Below are positions 17,858 to 25,964 of a stretch of DNA of 64,000 bases, piece after piece. The number at the start of each line of letters is the position of its first letter. Within the stretch, counting starts at the first letter, position 1. The stretch is from CALOBA01 sp942491465 (lineage in GTDB: Bacteria > Pseudomonadota > Gammaproteobacteria > Chromatiales > Chromatiaceae), in contig CALOBA010000072.1 in assembly GCA_942491465.1 (NCBI GenBank), positions 115,092-179,091 on the forward strand. Reading direction: 5' to 3'. A program made the translations under genes and the position numbers. The notes under the pieces are model-generated. The model saw only the letters and a program-made list of their open reading frames with translations, ran no database searches and was not told the DNA's origin.

Positions 17858-18372
17858 GCGCCGACGCCGGCGTACCGGGCACCGTCGAGACCGCGGCAAC
17901 GCGCGACCTGGAGCGCCTGCTCGACCTCGCCAGCGCGCAGCTGGAGCAGGCCGACGCCGAGGCTGAGGGACGCGTGGCCGCGTTGGTCGATGCGCTCTCC
18001 AGCGTGGCCGAAGGGGCGCGCAGGCTGCATGCCGAGGTCGATGCCGCCGCCGGCCCGGCGCGCACCGAGGCGCTGGAGGCGGCCGTCAACCGCGCCATCA
18101 TCCAGCTGCAGTTCTACGACCGCCTATCGCAACGCCTCGGCAACGCCCGAGCCACCCTGCACGCCTGTCGCGAGGTCCTCGATGCCGGTTCCGTCGGTCA
18201 GACCCCACCGAGCCTGCGCGCCGTCTGCGACCGGCTGCTGGCGCGCTGCGCCATCGCCGCCGACCAGGTCCTCGTGGAGGCGGTCGGCCGGGGGGACCCC
18301 ATCGACGCCGCGCTGGCCCGCCTGGAGGTCACCGAGGCGCGGGGCGCCGAGCAAGACCCCGAGCTGTTCTGA
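17854..18372 (+). CDS. helical protein with a CheZ-like DxxxQ motif, possible CheY phosphatase
   Basis: A 172-residue, almost entirely helical protein, coupled to the STAS gene by a 4-base overlap. Residues 81-95 read AIIQLQFYDRLSQRL, with D89 and Q93 spaced as D-x-x-x-Q. In CheZ that spacing carries the catalytic pair of CheY-P dephosphorylation (QDFQDLTGQ). The motif sits on a long amphipathic helix, as expected for a CheZ-type hairpin. The rest of the protein does not visibly match CheZ. The operon has no other phosphatase gene (cheC, cheX or cheZ), which makes the assignment plausible but still an inference. An alternative is a structural partner of the STAS protein. Confidence 0.6.
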   Translation: MSADAGVPGTVETAATRDLERLLDLASAQLEQADAEAEGRVAALVDALSSVAEGARRLHAEVDAAAGPARTEALEAAVNRAIIQLQFYDRLSQRLGNARATLHACREVLDAGSVGQTPPSLRAVCDRLLARCAIAADQVLVEAVGRGDPIDAALARLEVTEARGAEQDPELF

Positions 18373-18377
18373 GCCCT

Positions 18378-19211
18378 ATGCGCCCCGCTCAGGTCTACGC
18401 GTTCTCGCGCGAGGATTTCGACTATCTGCGCAATCTGGTCTCGGCGCAGACCGGCATCAGCCTCGCCGAGAACAAATACGACATGCTCTACGGCCGGCTG
18501 GCGCGGCGTGTGCGCAGCCTCGGGTTGGCGGATTTCGCCGCCTACGTCCGCCTGATCCGCGACGGCCACCCCGGAGAACTCGAGGAACTGATCAACGCCG
18601 TCACCACCGGCCTGACCGGCTTCTTTCGCGAGCCGCACCACTTCGCCTTCCTCGCCGAGCAGCTTGAGCCGACGCTGAGGGCGCGGCAGAGCGCCGGCGG
18701 GCCGGTGCGGATCTGGTCGGCGGGCTGCTCCACCGGCGAGGAGCCCTACTCCATCGCCATCACCCTGCTGGAGACCCTGGGCGCCGACGAGCGCTGGCAG
18801 CCGCAGGTGCTGGCAACCGATCTGGACACCCGCGCACTGGCCCGGGCCAGCGCCGGCATCTACCCGCTGGAGGCGGTACGAGACCTCTCGCCGGCGCGGC
18901 TGCGGCGCTGGTTCCTGCGCGGTCGCGGTCGCCGCGAGGGGCAGGTGCGCCTGCGCGAGGCGGCGCGCGCGCTGGTCAGCTTCCGCAAGCTCAACCTGAT
19001 GGAGGACTGGGGGCTGCGCGGCGGGCTCGATGCCGTGTTCTGCCGCAATGTCATGATCTACTTCGACCGCGACACCAAACGGCGCCTGCTCTCGCGCCTG
19101 CATCATGTGCTGCGCCCCGACGGGCTGCTGTTCATCGGTCACGCCGAATCCTTGGTGGGCCAGTCCGAGCAGTTCGTCGCCGTCGGCCGCACCACCTATC
19201 GCGCCCGCTGA
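18378..19211 (+). CDS. cheR: chemotaxis protein methyltransferase CheR
   Basis: A 277-residue CheR. The N-terminal helical domain (FDYLRNLVSAQTGISL) is followed by a SAM-dependent methyltransferase fold with motif I as IWSAGCSTGEEPYSIA and the downstream VFCRNVMIYFD block. It methylates receptor glutamates using S-adenosylmethionine. The receptor of this operon ends in a W-x-x-F tethering pentapeptide, which fits binding by CheR's beta-subdomain. It starts 5 bases after the preceding stop. Confidence 0.95.
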   Translation: MRPAQVYAFSREDFDYLRNLVSAQTGISLAENKYDMLYGRLARRVRSLGLADFAAYVRLIRDGHPGELEELINAVTTGLTGFFREPHHFAFLAEQLEPTLRARQSAGGPVRIWSAGCSTGEEPYSIAITLLETLGADERWQPQVLATDLDTRALARASAGIYPLEAVRDLSPARLRRWFLRGRGRREGQVRLREAARALVSFRKLNLMEDWGLRGGLDAVFCRNVMIYFDRDTKRRLLSRLHHVLRPDGLLFIGHAESLVGQSEQFVAVGRTTYRAR

Positions 19212-19229
19212 GCGCCCGGAGCCAGCCCC

Positions 19230-19865
19230 ATGCCACCCACCGACAGGCCCGTCATCCCGCCGTGCTTTCCCGAACTCGCCCACATCAATCGCTACTGGGA
19301 CGGGCTGCACAGGACCATCGCGGCCAAGATCCTGCCCGGCGAGTACTACGTGACCGACCGCGACGAGGCCATCGTCACCGTCCTCGGCTCCTGTGTCTCG
19401 GCCTGCGTGCGCGACCCCATCGCGGGCATCGGCGGCATGAATCACTTCATGCTGCCGGAGGCCTCGCGCCTGCCGCAGCGCTGTCCCCCCAGCCTCAGCG
19501 CCGCCGCCCGCTACGGCAGCTTCGCCATGGAGCAGCTCATCAACGCCGTGCTGGAGCGTGGCGGCCGGCGGCAGCACCTGGAGGTCAAGCTGTTCGGCGG
19601 CGGACGGGTGCTGCGGGCGGTCTCCGACATCGGCGCGCGCAACATCGCCTTCGTGCGTCACTATGTCGACATGGAGGGCCTGCGCGTGGCCGCGGCGGAC
19701 CTGGGCGGCGACCTGCCGCGCAAGGTCTACTACTTCCCGGCAAGCGGGCGCGTCCGCCTCAAGCGGCTCAAGCGGCTTGCCAACCGCACCCTGCTGGAGC
19801 GCGAGGCGAACTACCGCCGCCGCATCAGCGAGACGCCCACGCAGGGCGACGTTGAGCTGTTTTGA
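19230..19865 (+). CDS. cheD: chemoreceptor glutamine deamidase CheD
   Basis: A 211-residue protein with the CheD signature: VTVLGSCVSACVRD contains the catalytic cysteine, followed by GIGGMNHFMLP with the catalytic histidine. A later VKLFGGGRVL block also matches. It has about 40 extra N-terminal residues before the core. CheD converts receptor glutamines to glutamates and so tunes the methylation sites used by CheR and CheB, between whose genes it lies. Confidence 0.93.
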   Translation: MPPTDRPVIPPCFPELAHINRYWDGLHRTIAAKILPGEYYVTDRDEAIVTVLGSCVSACVRDPIAGIGGMNHFMLPEASRLPQRCPPSLSAAARYGSFAMEQLINAVLERGGRRQHLEVKLFGGGRVLRAVSDIGARNIAFVRHYVDMEGLRVAAADLGGDLPRKVYYFPASGRVRLKRLKRLANRTLLEREANYRRRISETPTQGDVELF

Positions 19866-19911
19866 ACAATCCCCGGCGTGATTCCATCGCCGAATCCGGG
19901 ATAATGCGGTG

Positions 19912-20952
19912 ATGAAACTCGAACCGATTCGCGTCCTGGTCATCGACGACTCCGCCGTCAGCCGCAGCATCCTGAAGACGGTGATCGACGATGATCCCGC
20001 GTTGACCGTGGTCGGTACCGCCCCGGACGCCTTCGTCGCCCGCGACAAGATCAAGCGCCTGAATCCCCAGGTGCTGACCCTCGACGTAGAGATGCCGGGC
20101 ATGGACGGCATCACCTTCCTGAAGAACCTGATGCGACTGCACCCCATGCCCGTCATCATGGTCTCGTCGCTGACCACCAAGGGGGCCGACACCACGTTCG
20201 AGGCGCTGGCCCTGGGGGCCATCGACTACGTCACCAAGCCGGACGCGAGCGACGGCGATTCCCTCGACCTGTTCGCCGCGCGCCTGCGCGAAAAGCTCCA
20301 TCTCGCGGCGCGGGCCAATCTCATCGGGAGCCGCCGCAGCGGTCGCGACCACGGCAGTCGCCAGGCGCCCCTCGGCCGCTCGTCGACCCGGCGCATCATC
20401 GCCATCGGCGCCTCCGCCGGCGGCACCGAGGCGATCCGCGACGTGCTGGTGCAGCTCCCGCCGGACGCGCCCCCCGTGGTCATCTGCCAGCACATGCCGG
20501 CCACCTTCACCGGCTCCTTCGCCGCGCGGCTCAACCGCGAGGCGGCGCTCTCGGTCACCGAGGCCGAGGACGGCGCCGACCTGATCCGCGGCCATGCCTA
20601 TGTTGCCCCCGGGCATTCGCACCTGCTCGTCGTCCGCCAGGGCGGGGGCCTGCGCTGCCGCCTCGACGCGGGCGCCACCGTGAACCGGCATCGGCCCGCG
20701 GTAGACGTGCTGTTCCAATCCCTCACCGCGCTGCACGGCCCCCACGTCGTCGCCGCCCTGCTCACGGGCATGGGTCACGACGGCGCCGCAGGCCTGCTCG
20801 CCCTGCGCCGCAGCGGCGCCGCCACCCTCTGCCAAGACGAGGCCACCAGCCTGGTCTGGGGCATGCCCGGCGAAGCGGTCCGCCTCGGCGCCGCCGAGCA
20901 GGTGCTGCCGCTGCACAGGATCGCGTCGGGGATCCTGGGCTGTTTGGACTGA
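19912..20952 (+). CDS. cheB: protein-glutamate methylesterase/response regulator CheB
   Basis: The ATG at 19912 is preferred to the GTG directly before it. The 346-residue product has a receiver domain with D58 in TLDVEMPGMDG, a basic linker (about 140-160), and the methylesterase domain with the triad S168 (IGASAGG), H194 (ICQHMP) and D290 (GMGHDGA). CheA phosphorylates it and it removes methyl groups from the receptor, giving adaptation. It is the last gene of the chemotaxis operon. Confidence 0.95.
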   Translation: MKLEPIRVLVIDDSAVSRSILKTVIDDDPALTVVGTAPDAFVARDKIKRLNPQVLTLDVEMPGMDGITFLKNLMRLHPMPVIMVSSLTTKGADTTFEALALGAIDYVTKPDASDGDSLDLFAARLREKLHLAARANLIGSRRSGRDHGSRQAPLGRSSTRRIIAIGASAGGTEAIRDVLVQLPPDAPPVVICQHMPATFTGSFAARLNREAALSVTEAEDGADLIRGHAYVAPGHSHLLVVRQGGGLRCRLDAGATVNRHRPAVDVLFQSLTALHGPHVVAALLTGMGHDGAAGLLALRRSGAATLCQDEATSLVWGMPGEAVRLGAAEQVLPLHRIASGILGCLD

Positions 20953-20954
20953 GC

Positions 20955-20978
20955 CCGGGCGCGGTGGTCTTCGCCCGG
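20955..20978 (+). terminator. possible hairpin after cheB
   Basis: Just after the cheB stop there is a 7-bp inverted repeat, CCGGGCG/CGCCCGG, with a 10-base loop. No T tract follows, so it is at best a weak or factor-dependent terminator. Confidence 0.25.
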
Positions 20979-21042
20979 AAAGGGGCGTTGAAGCCCCTAA
21001 GTGACGATGCAAAAACCATAAAAATACACGGGGTTTGGGATG

Positions 21043-21093
21043 GATAAGCGCAGCGCATCCACCAGCGCCGTCGGTGGATGCGCTGCGCTTATC
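21043..21093. repeat. perfect 21-bp inverted repeat hairpin
   Basis: Two perfect 21-base arms, GATAAGCGCAGCGCATCCACC and its complement, enclose a 9-base loop. The arms also contain the words used in the adjacent REP-like element. It could form a very stable hairpin in DNA or RNA. Confidence 0.85.
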
Positions 21094-21109
21094 GATAACC
21101 GACTACCGA

Positions 21110-21165
21110 CTGATCGTCACGGCGCTCCAGCGCCGTGACGCATCCCGCGTCGCGCCAGCGGCGCG
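21110..21165 (+). repeat. REP-like palindromic element, copy 1
   Basis: It starts with CTGATCG and continues with a hairpin CGTCACGGCG-CTCCA-GCGCCGTGACG, then CATCCCG and a second GC hairpin. The same order recurs at 25581 and, inverted, at 31877, 43497 and 53685. These are intergenic, short and palindromic, like REP sequences mobilised by RAYT transposases. Confidence 0.7.
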
Positions 21166-22437
21166 TAGCTCAAGGCCGCGCCGGCTTGGCCGTCGAGCCC
21201 CTAGGCATCGTTGCCGCACACGGGGCGCTGGAGCGCCCGCCGATGCGCGACGACGCCGGAGAGACCGGGCGACTATTCCAAAAACCACCAAGAGAATACG
21301 GAACCCCGAAGCGCACGAACCGCACGAAGGTGGAGAAGACTCCGAAATAGAAGCCCTTCCTGCTTCGTGCGCTTCGTGGTAAGACAACACCCTCTGTACG
21401 TCTTGGTGAATACTTGCCCAGTCTCCGGGGCGTCGCCGCGGTCCTCTAAATACGCAGCATCCATGCCACCGAGGCATCCGGCACTTTGATGCAGATCAAT
21501 AAATCTCGGTTGCCTGTACTACAGAGACGGTCGATACTCCGCCGTCAGTGCCGGTTATGTGCCGGCCTAATATCGTTAACCTTGGACCCGGCCTAACGCC
21601 CTAAGCATAGGCTGCGGTCCATTTGACTGAGGTTTACAACATGACATATCTAGCTGCGCGCGACTCAAGCATCTGTCCGCTTTTATGAACAGTTTGCGCC
21701 CGCATTCTTCACAACTGGGTTGTAACTCGCTACAGAGACTTTTATTACAATGTGGCAACTACGACAATGCATTGAGTATTCAAAGCGATTCGGTAGCAAC
21801 AAAGATTGCGATGTCCCACCTTTCTGGGAAGCGGCCATTTCCATGAAGATATCGCGACTCGAGGTTGTATGTTGCGGAAGCTTTGCGCATTTTTGCGATC
21901 ATGGAGGATAGCCCGATCATAAGTTCGTTTTTATTGCCGGGTTAGGTTGTTGTATTGAAGAAGAACATACTGGCTGGAATACAACGCGTTTGAATTTGGA
22001 GGGGGTCAAACCAACCATCGGAAGTCATTCAATTTGCCTGCACGGAAGAAATGGATTGCAAGCCTAGATCAGCTTCGATTGGAGATAGCGGCCTTGATCA
22101 TCGTCCCGGCCGAAACCGGATCAACGACATGTGAGATTTGAGCAGAGTGGCCGGCTGGGCGAGAGTCGGAAGAACCCCGGAAATCTCGTACTCTTGGAAG
22201 TGCAACCTAACCTTGAATGAACAGCGCCCAACTGGACGCCCGCCGAAGAACGAGATTGTCTGGACTCGCCCGAGAAGAACAGGGTCAGGTCTTGACTTTT
22301 GCCTCTGTTAGCCGATTGAAGATGCCCAACAGGGGAGAACGGGATGTTCAAGTCTAGTGGGAAAATGGGTCAGATGCCTTTTCAATGAAACCGAGTAAAT
22401 GACAGCGCGCAGCTAATAACTGACCATGAATGAAGAT

Positions 22438-22528
22438 GCCCAACAATTGCCGCACCTCCGACGCCCTACTGGCTACCGGTGCAGTAGCGCCGGTAGCCCG
22501 TAGGGGGCCGGGCGGGAAAACGTTGGGA
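22438..22528 (+). repeat. attC-like recombination site
   Basis: A 91-base imperfect palindrome bounded by GCCCAAC (R''-like) and GTTGGGA (R'-like). The centre has CCCTAC, an unpaired T, then GGCTACCGG, a loop, and CCGGTAGCC ... GTAGGG. Boundary boxes plus a near-perfect stem with an unpaired base is the layout of integron attC sites. A plus-strand gene begins 84 bases after the R' box, as in a cassette. Three other copies of the flanking word TGAATGAA..GCCCAAC occur nearby. Called by eye only. Confidence 0.5.
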
Positions 22529-22611
22529 GAAATCACTTGTCTAGAACTGGCAAAACTGGCTTTTGCGCCCTATTTTTTTCCGCGCGTGACTCGGTCTGAG
22601 GAACGAACGAC

Positions 22612-22881
22612 ATGACTTATTTGATCAAGTACTTCATTTATTCTGGGATCGATCTCCTGATTTTTCTTTTGCCGCTGATGGGGTTGCATTTCGCAATCGT
22701 TGCATACGTCGGCGAGAGTGACTGGTTGAATGCGCTTGCGGCGATGTTGACGATTTGCTGGCTTCTCCTGCTAGGAAGAATCGTTCAATATCAGATCGAC
22801 CCGCAGATTGGCTTTATCGGAGGATTTAGGCTCGGTTTTGGCGAGCTTAAAGTCTATTTCGAGATGCTTTATAAGCGGTAA
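22612..22881 (+). CDS. small hypothetical membrane protein, possible integron cassette gene
   Basis: An 89-residue protein with two hydrophobic segments (about 10-32 and 38-58) and an amphipathic C-terminus ending LKVYFEMLYKR. GC content is well below the flanking genes, a sign of foreign origin. It follows an attC-like site (22438-22528) in the same orientation. I do not recognise the family. Confidence 0.5.
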   Translation: MTYLIKYFIYSGIDLLIFLLPLMGLHFAIVAYVGESDWLNALAAMLTICWLLLLGRIVQYQIDPQIGFIGGFRLGFGELKVYFEMLYKR

Positions 22882-22944
22882 TAATGCGGTTCCGAACAGG
22901 ACGTTGTCACGGGCAGCGGGAAGAACGCGCGAGAGCGGGGTCCG

Positions 22945-23304
22945 CGCGAGAGCGGGGTCAAGTCTTTCCTTTTGCCTCACACACCAAGGAAGAGCGGGGT
23001 CAGAGAGCGCACAGAGAGCGGAATTACGGTGACAGTTTACTAAATGCACTGAATGCCGTCGTCAATAGACATGATATGCTTTGATCCGAAGGCGGCAGGC
23101 CAGCCTTAACATTGGTCTGGTGAACGCGAGAGCGGGGTCAAGTCTTTCCTTTTGCCTCACACACAAGGAAGAGCGGGGTCAGAGAGCGCACAGAGAGCGG
23201 AATTACGGTGACAGTTTACTAAATGCACTGAATGCCGTCGTCAATAGACATGATATGCTTTGATCCGAAGGCGGCAGGCCAGCCTTAACATTGGGCTGGT
23301 GAAG
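22945..23304. repeat. tandem duplication of a 181-bp unit containing the GGGGTCAAGTCTTTCC word
   Basis: Two nearly identical copies start at about 22945 and 23126. Each begins GCGAGAGCGGGGTCAAGTC and runs into TTTCCTTTTGCCTCACA, then a common 120-base segment. Two shorter copies of the GGGTCAAGTCTTTCCTTT word follow at about 23355 and 23385. In gammaproteobacteria such words often flank REP-associated tyrosine transposase genes, and a transposase remnant lies at 24646. Confidence 0.8.
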
Positions 23305-23425
23305 AAACTCGCGTCGTGCAAATGAAGCCCACCCTCAGTAGAAAGAACGGAAAGAACGGGGTCAAGTCTTTCCTTTCGGAAAGAACGGGGTCAAGTCTTT
23401 CCTTTTGCCTCACATGAATGAAAAC

Positions 23426-23516
23426 GCCCAACTTACGCCCGCCAGCCCGACGCCGAACTGTGGCCTTCGCTATCGCTCAGGCCGCAGGTCGGCGCGGGCT
23501 GCGGTTAACGTTATGC
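23426..23516 (+). repeat. attC-like recombination site before the PfpI gene
   Basis: A 91-base imperfect palindrome with boundary boxes GCCCAAC and GTTATGC. The inner stem pairs AGCCCG(A)CGCCGA..CTG.GGCCT with AGGCC.CAG.TCGGCGCGGGCT, leaving unpaired bases on one arm, as in attC. It has the same length as the site at 22438. The PfpI-family gene starts 22 bases after it on the same strand, the expected cassette order. The R' box departs from the GTTRRRY consensus, so this is tentative. Confidence 0.5.
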
Positions 23517-23538
23517 CAGAAAGATAGGCGCCCTCAAA

Positions 23539-24156
23539 ATGACCAAGAAAAGACACATTGGCGTGGTTGTTTTCCCTGGATTCGAGCTGCTTGATGTTTT
23601 CGGTCCGCTGGAGATTTTCGGAAACGCAAATGACGAATTTCACATTCATCTTATTTCCGAAGACGGCAACAATATTCGGAGCAATCAGGGTCCGAAGGTT
23701 GTAGCGGACCATTCTTTTGAAACGGCGGGATTATACGACATACTGCTGGTGCCAGGGGGTAACGGAACACGTCAGGAAGTCAGAAATGATGTCTTGCTGG
23801 AATGGCTAAAGTTACAAGCCGATCAAGCGGAGATCGTGATTTCCGTATGCACCGGAAGTTCTCTATTGGCAACGGCAGGTATTCTCGATGGAGTACGTGC
23901 CACATCTAACAAACTCGCTTTCGAATGGGTAACGTCGCAAAGATCACAAGTAGTTTGGCAAGCTCAGGCTCGCTGGGTTGAAGACGGCAAGTTTTTCACA
24001 TCTTCCGGCGTATCAGCTGGAATAGACCTCTCGCTCGCCATAGTTCAGAAACTCTTGGGGCCGGAAAAGGCCGAACAAATTGCGAATTGGGCCGAATACG
24101 ATTGGCACAGAGATCCAAGCTGGGATCCATTCGCGAGAATAAGCGGTTTGGCCTGA
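23539..24156 (+). CDS. DJ-1/PfpI family protein (GATase1-like)
   Basis: A 205-residue protein with the DJ-1/PfpI fold: IGVVVFPGFELLDVFGPLEIF, a YDILLVPGGNGTR strand-turn, and the nucleophile elbow ISVCTGSSLLATAGIL with the reactive cysteine. A later TSSGVSAGIDLSLAIV helix matches the isonitrile hydratase-like and AraC-associated branch. Members include isonitrile hydratases and stress-response hydrolases; the substrate here is unknown. GC content is much lower than the che genes and it lies directly after an attC-like site, so it is probably a cassette gene acquired by transfer. Confidence 0.85.
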   Translation: MTKKRHIGVVVFPGFELLDVFGPLEIFGNANDEFHIHLISEDGNNIRSNQGPKVVADHSFETAGLYDILLVPGGNGTRQEVRNDVLLEWLKLQADQAEIVISVCTGSSLLATAGILDGVRATSNKLAFEWVTSQRSQVVWQAQARWVEDGKFFTSSGVSAGIDLSLAIVQKLLGPEKAEQIANWAEYDWHRDPSWDPFARISGLA

Positions 24157-24273
24157 TCAACCATCGGGAAAATAATACTTGCGGAACCCAAACACCGCCC
24201 ACGCAACCCGAAAAGGACACCTATATGAGATGGAGGAAACGTGCGAATTGAGTTCGGGGCTCAACGCACCTCG

Positions 24274-24645
24274 CGGGGGGGGGGGAGAATCTAGGGGGAC
24301 CGACGACAGGTGTTTTGGGGGGTGGGGGGTATGGGGGCGGGGGCCCCCGTGGGGGCGCGGGGGGGTCTGGGGGGCGGGGGGGTTACGGGCGGGGGGGGGG
24401 GTTGGGGCGGGGGGGGGGGGGTGGGGGGGGCCGGGGGGGGGGGGGGGGGGGGCGGGGGGGGGTGGGGCGGGGGTGGGGGTGGCGGGGGGGGCGGGGGCGC
24501 CGGGGGGGGCGCGGGGGGGGGGGGGGCGAAGGGACCCGGGTCAAAGGGGGCGCGTGGGCTGTTGGCGGGGGTTGCGGTGGCTGGGGGGGGTGGGGGGGAA
24601 GGGGCCCGCGGGGGGCCGTGAGTGGCGCGGGAGAGGGGGGGGGGG
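24274..24645. other. almost pure G low-complexity stretch, probable sequence artefact
   Basis: About 370 bases consist mostly of G runs broken by single A, T or C bases. Several runs exceed ten G. It starts abruptly after an ordinary segment and ends abruptly in the middle of a transposase reading frame. No natural coding or regulatory sequence has this form, so any frames read through it (poly-Gly) should be ignored. It probably masks the 5' part of the transposase remnant. Confidence 0.75.
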
Positions 24646-24738
24646 ACGCTGAAGGAGATCGGCGCGTTCTTTGGACTACACTACGCTCAGGTCAGTCGCA
24701 TCGCTCGAAAGGTGCGCGATGAAAAGTACAAGACCTGA
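24646..24738 (+). pseudogene. C-terminal remnant of a REP-associated tyrosine transposase (RAYT-like)
   Basis: The frame reads TLKEIGAFFGLHYAQVSRIA and then RKVRDEKYKT before the stop. This helix-turn-helix tail (L.EIG..FGLHY..VSRI) is typical of the C-terminus of Y1_Tnp REP-associated transposases. The sequence upstream is lost in the G-rich stretch, so the rest of the gene cannot be seen. It would fit the REP-like hairpins and GGGGTCAAGTC words around it. Confidence 0.65.
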
Positions 24739-24769
24739 TTGACTCTCTTGTTCTCTTCGGCAAAGCCGA

Positions 24770-25510
24770 ATGTCTGAACCACTGACCCCTATCATCGAAT
24801 CGGCCGTCAGGCAGCTATTTCCCCCGCAGGATGTGGCTGCGGCCATCCGCGCGTTGGAGCAGGCTTGCGATCTGGACCCGCACGGCCGGTCGCTATCCGA
24901 CCCGACGGACTCCGATGATCTGCGGCTGCACCTTCTGGCGCTCTCGCAAGGTGACCTGCGCAAACTGCGGGATGCAATTCTCGTCGCCAACCGGGATTTC
25001 CGGGATCTAAAGCCGGTCAATATCGCGGTCTTTGCCCTTGAGGTCTCCGGCAACACCGCGCGAGCGCGTCGCTTGCGATGGTGGTGCCGCTCCTGCCTGG
25101 CAGTGATTGCTATCGCGACGGCTGTCGGATTCGCGCTCGGTGCTTGGAACACACCGAGCATATGGCTCGGCCTGCCGATGGGAGCGGTTGCCGTTGTGCT
25201 GCAGGGGTTGACCCGTTGCACCGCGATTCAACCTGTCGGGCGCTTGTGGTCGATACCCGCGGCTTCGTTCTTGACCATCCCGATCTGGGCGGCTCTGAGC
25301 GCCAAACCCGAGGTCACGGCGGCCGTTGCCCTGCTCGCAGGCCTGGGCCTGAGGCTCGCCGCTGCCAAGCGGCAGTGGCGCGACGCCGGGCTGCAGCGCC
25401 TGTGGGCCCGCAGCGGATCGAGGAACCTCGCCTTGACCCTGGCGGTATCAACGTCAGGCGGCATTCTGCTGGTGGGATTGAGCTATCTGGCGGGTCAGCT
25501 GTTTCATTGA
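24770..25510 (+). CDS. hypothetical membrane protein
   Basis: A 246-residue protein. The first 105 residues are soluble and acidic (LTPIIESAVRQLFPPQDVAAAI, DDLRLHLLALSQGDLRKLRDAI). Four or five hydrophobic helices follow (about 107-127, 132-150, 165-195 and 222-243). The soluble part resembles small helical modules found next to restriction or toxin genes, but I cannot name the family. GC and codon use are like the host genes. Confidence 0.6.
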   Translation: MSEPLTPIIESAVRQLFPPQDVAAAIRALEQACDLDPHGRSLSDPTDSDDLRLHLLALSQGDLRKLRDAILVANRDFRDLKPVNIAVFALEVSGNTARARRLRWWCRSCLAVIAIATAVGFALGAWNTPSIWLGLPMGAVAVVLQGLTRCTAIQPVGRLWSIPAASFLTIPIWAALSAKPEVTAAVALLAGLGLRLAAAKRQWRDAGLQRLWARSGSRNLALTLAVSTSGGILLVGLSYLAGQLFH

Positions 25511-25580
25511 GGACGACGACTTCGCGCATTACTCAGAGATTGGCTGGCCCAGGCGTGTCGAAAAAATATCCCGCTACCGA

Positions 25581-25635
25581 CTGATCGTCACGGCGCGCCA
25601 ACGCCGTGACGCATCCCGGGCCGCTCCAGCGGCGC
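25581..25635 (+). repeat. REP-like palindromic element, copy 2
   Basis: It repeats the order CTGATCGTCACGGCG...CGCCGTGACGCATCCCG followed by a CCGCTCCAGCGGCG hairpin, as in copy 1 at 21110, including the upstream word CTACCGA. Confidence 0.7.
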
Positions 25636-25874
25636 GTGTCGCGCGACCACCTCGCCTTTGGATGCCGTGCCCCAAGCCACCGCAGCCGGGGCGCTGGAGC
25701 GGCGTCGCGGTTATCAATGTGCCGTCGATCATCGCGATCGGCACCGCGGCCCGACCGATGCAGGAGCGTGCCTGCGGTCTCGTGCCGGGGCTCTGAGACT
25801 GGGCAAGTATTCGCCGTAGATGGGTAGAGCGCAGCGAAACCCATCCGGGGAGCACCTAAGGATCGATCCAAAAA

Positions 25875-25941
25875 AAGTGGTGCAGACGCCCGCTCGCGGA
25901 GCCTTTGGATTGGCTGTTTCGTGGTTGCGTCTGCACCACTT
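25875..25941. repeat. 15-bp perfect inverted repeat around a 37-base spacer
   Basis: AAGTGGTGCAGACGC at 25875-25889 pairs with GCGTCTGCACCACTT at 25927-25941. It lies just downstream of folK and could be a terminator-like stem or the ends of a tiny mobile element. A run of A precedes the left arm, giving a T run on the minus strand after the stem, which favours a terminator for folB-folK. Confidence 0.6.
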
Positions 25942-25964
25942 GTTTCTGAACCTTGACTAAGTGC

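Larger units (their letters stand above)
20979..22611. other. long region without a convincing gene; accessory and repeat DNA
   Basis: About 1.6 kb downstream of the che operon. The first 500 bases hold GC-rich hairpins and a REP-like element. From about 21480 the GC content drops sharply and codon use no longer resembles the flanks. A 53-codon frame (21750-21911) exists but has no recognisable motif. GCCTAAC/GCCCAAC motifs near 21592, 22226, 22324 and 22438 resemble the R'' boxes of integron attC sites. I read this as eroded gene-cassette DNA. Confidence 0.5.
25511..25964. other. intergenic region with palindromic repeats
   Basis: No gene is evident between the membrane protein and folK. 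The region holds a REP-like element (25581-25635), a further GGGGCGCTGGAGCGGCG half-element near 25686, and a 15-bp inverted repeat at 25875-25941. Confidence 0.5.

Noticed and set aside
21750..21911. 53-codon frame in the low-GC accessory region
   Set aside because: No motif, no clear ribosome site, and length expected by chance in low-GC sequence; kept only as a note.
24179..24652. Open frames encoding long poly-Gly proteins
   Set aside because: They are a product of the G-run block, which looks artefactual; no start context or domain supports them.
21043..25635. Direct and inverted GC repeats considered as a CRISPR array
   Set aside because: Repeats are palindromic and dispersed, without regular unique spacers of constant length.
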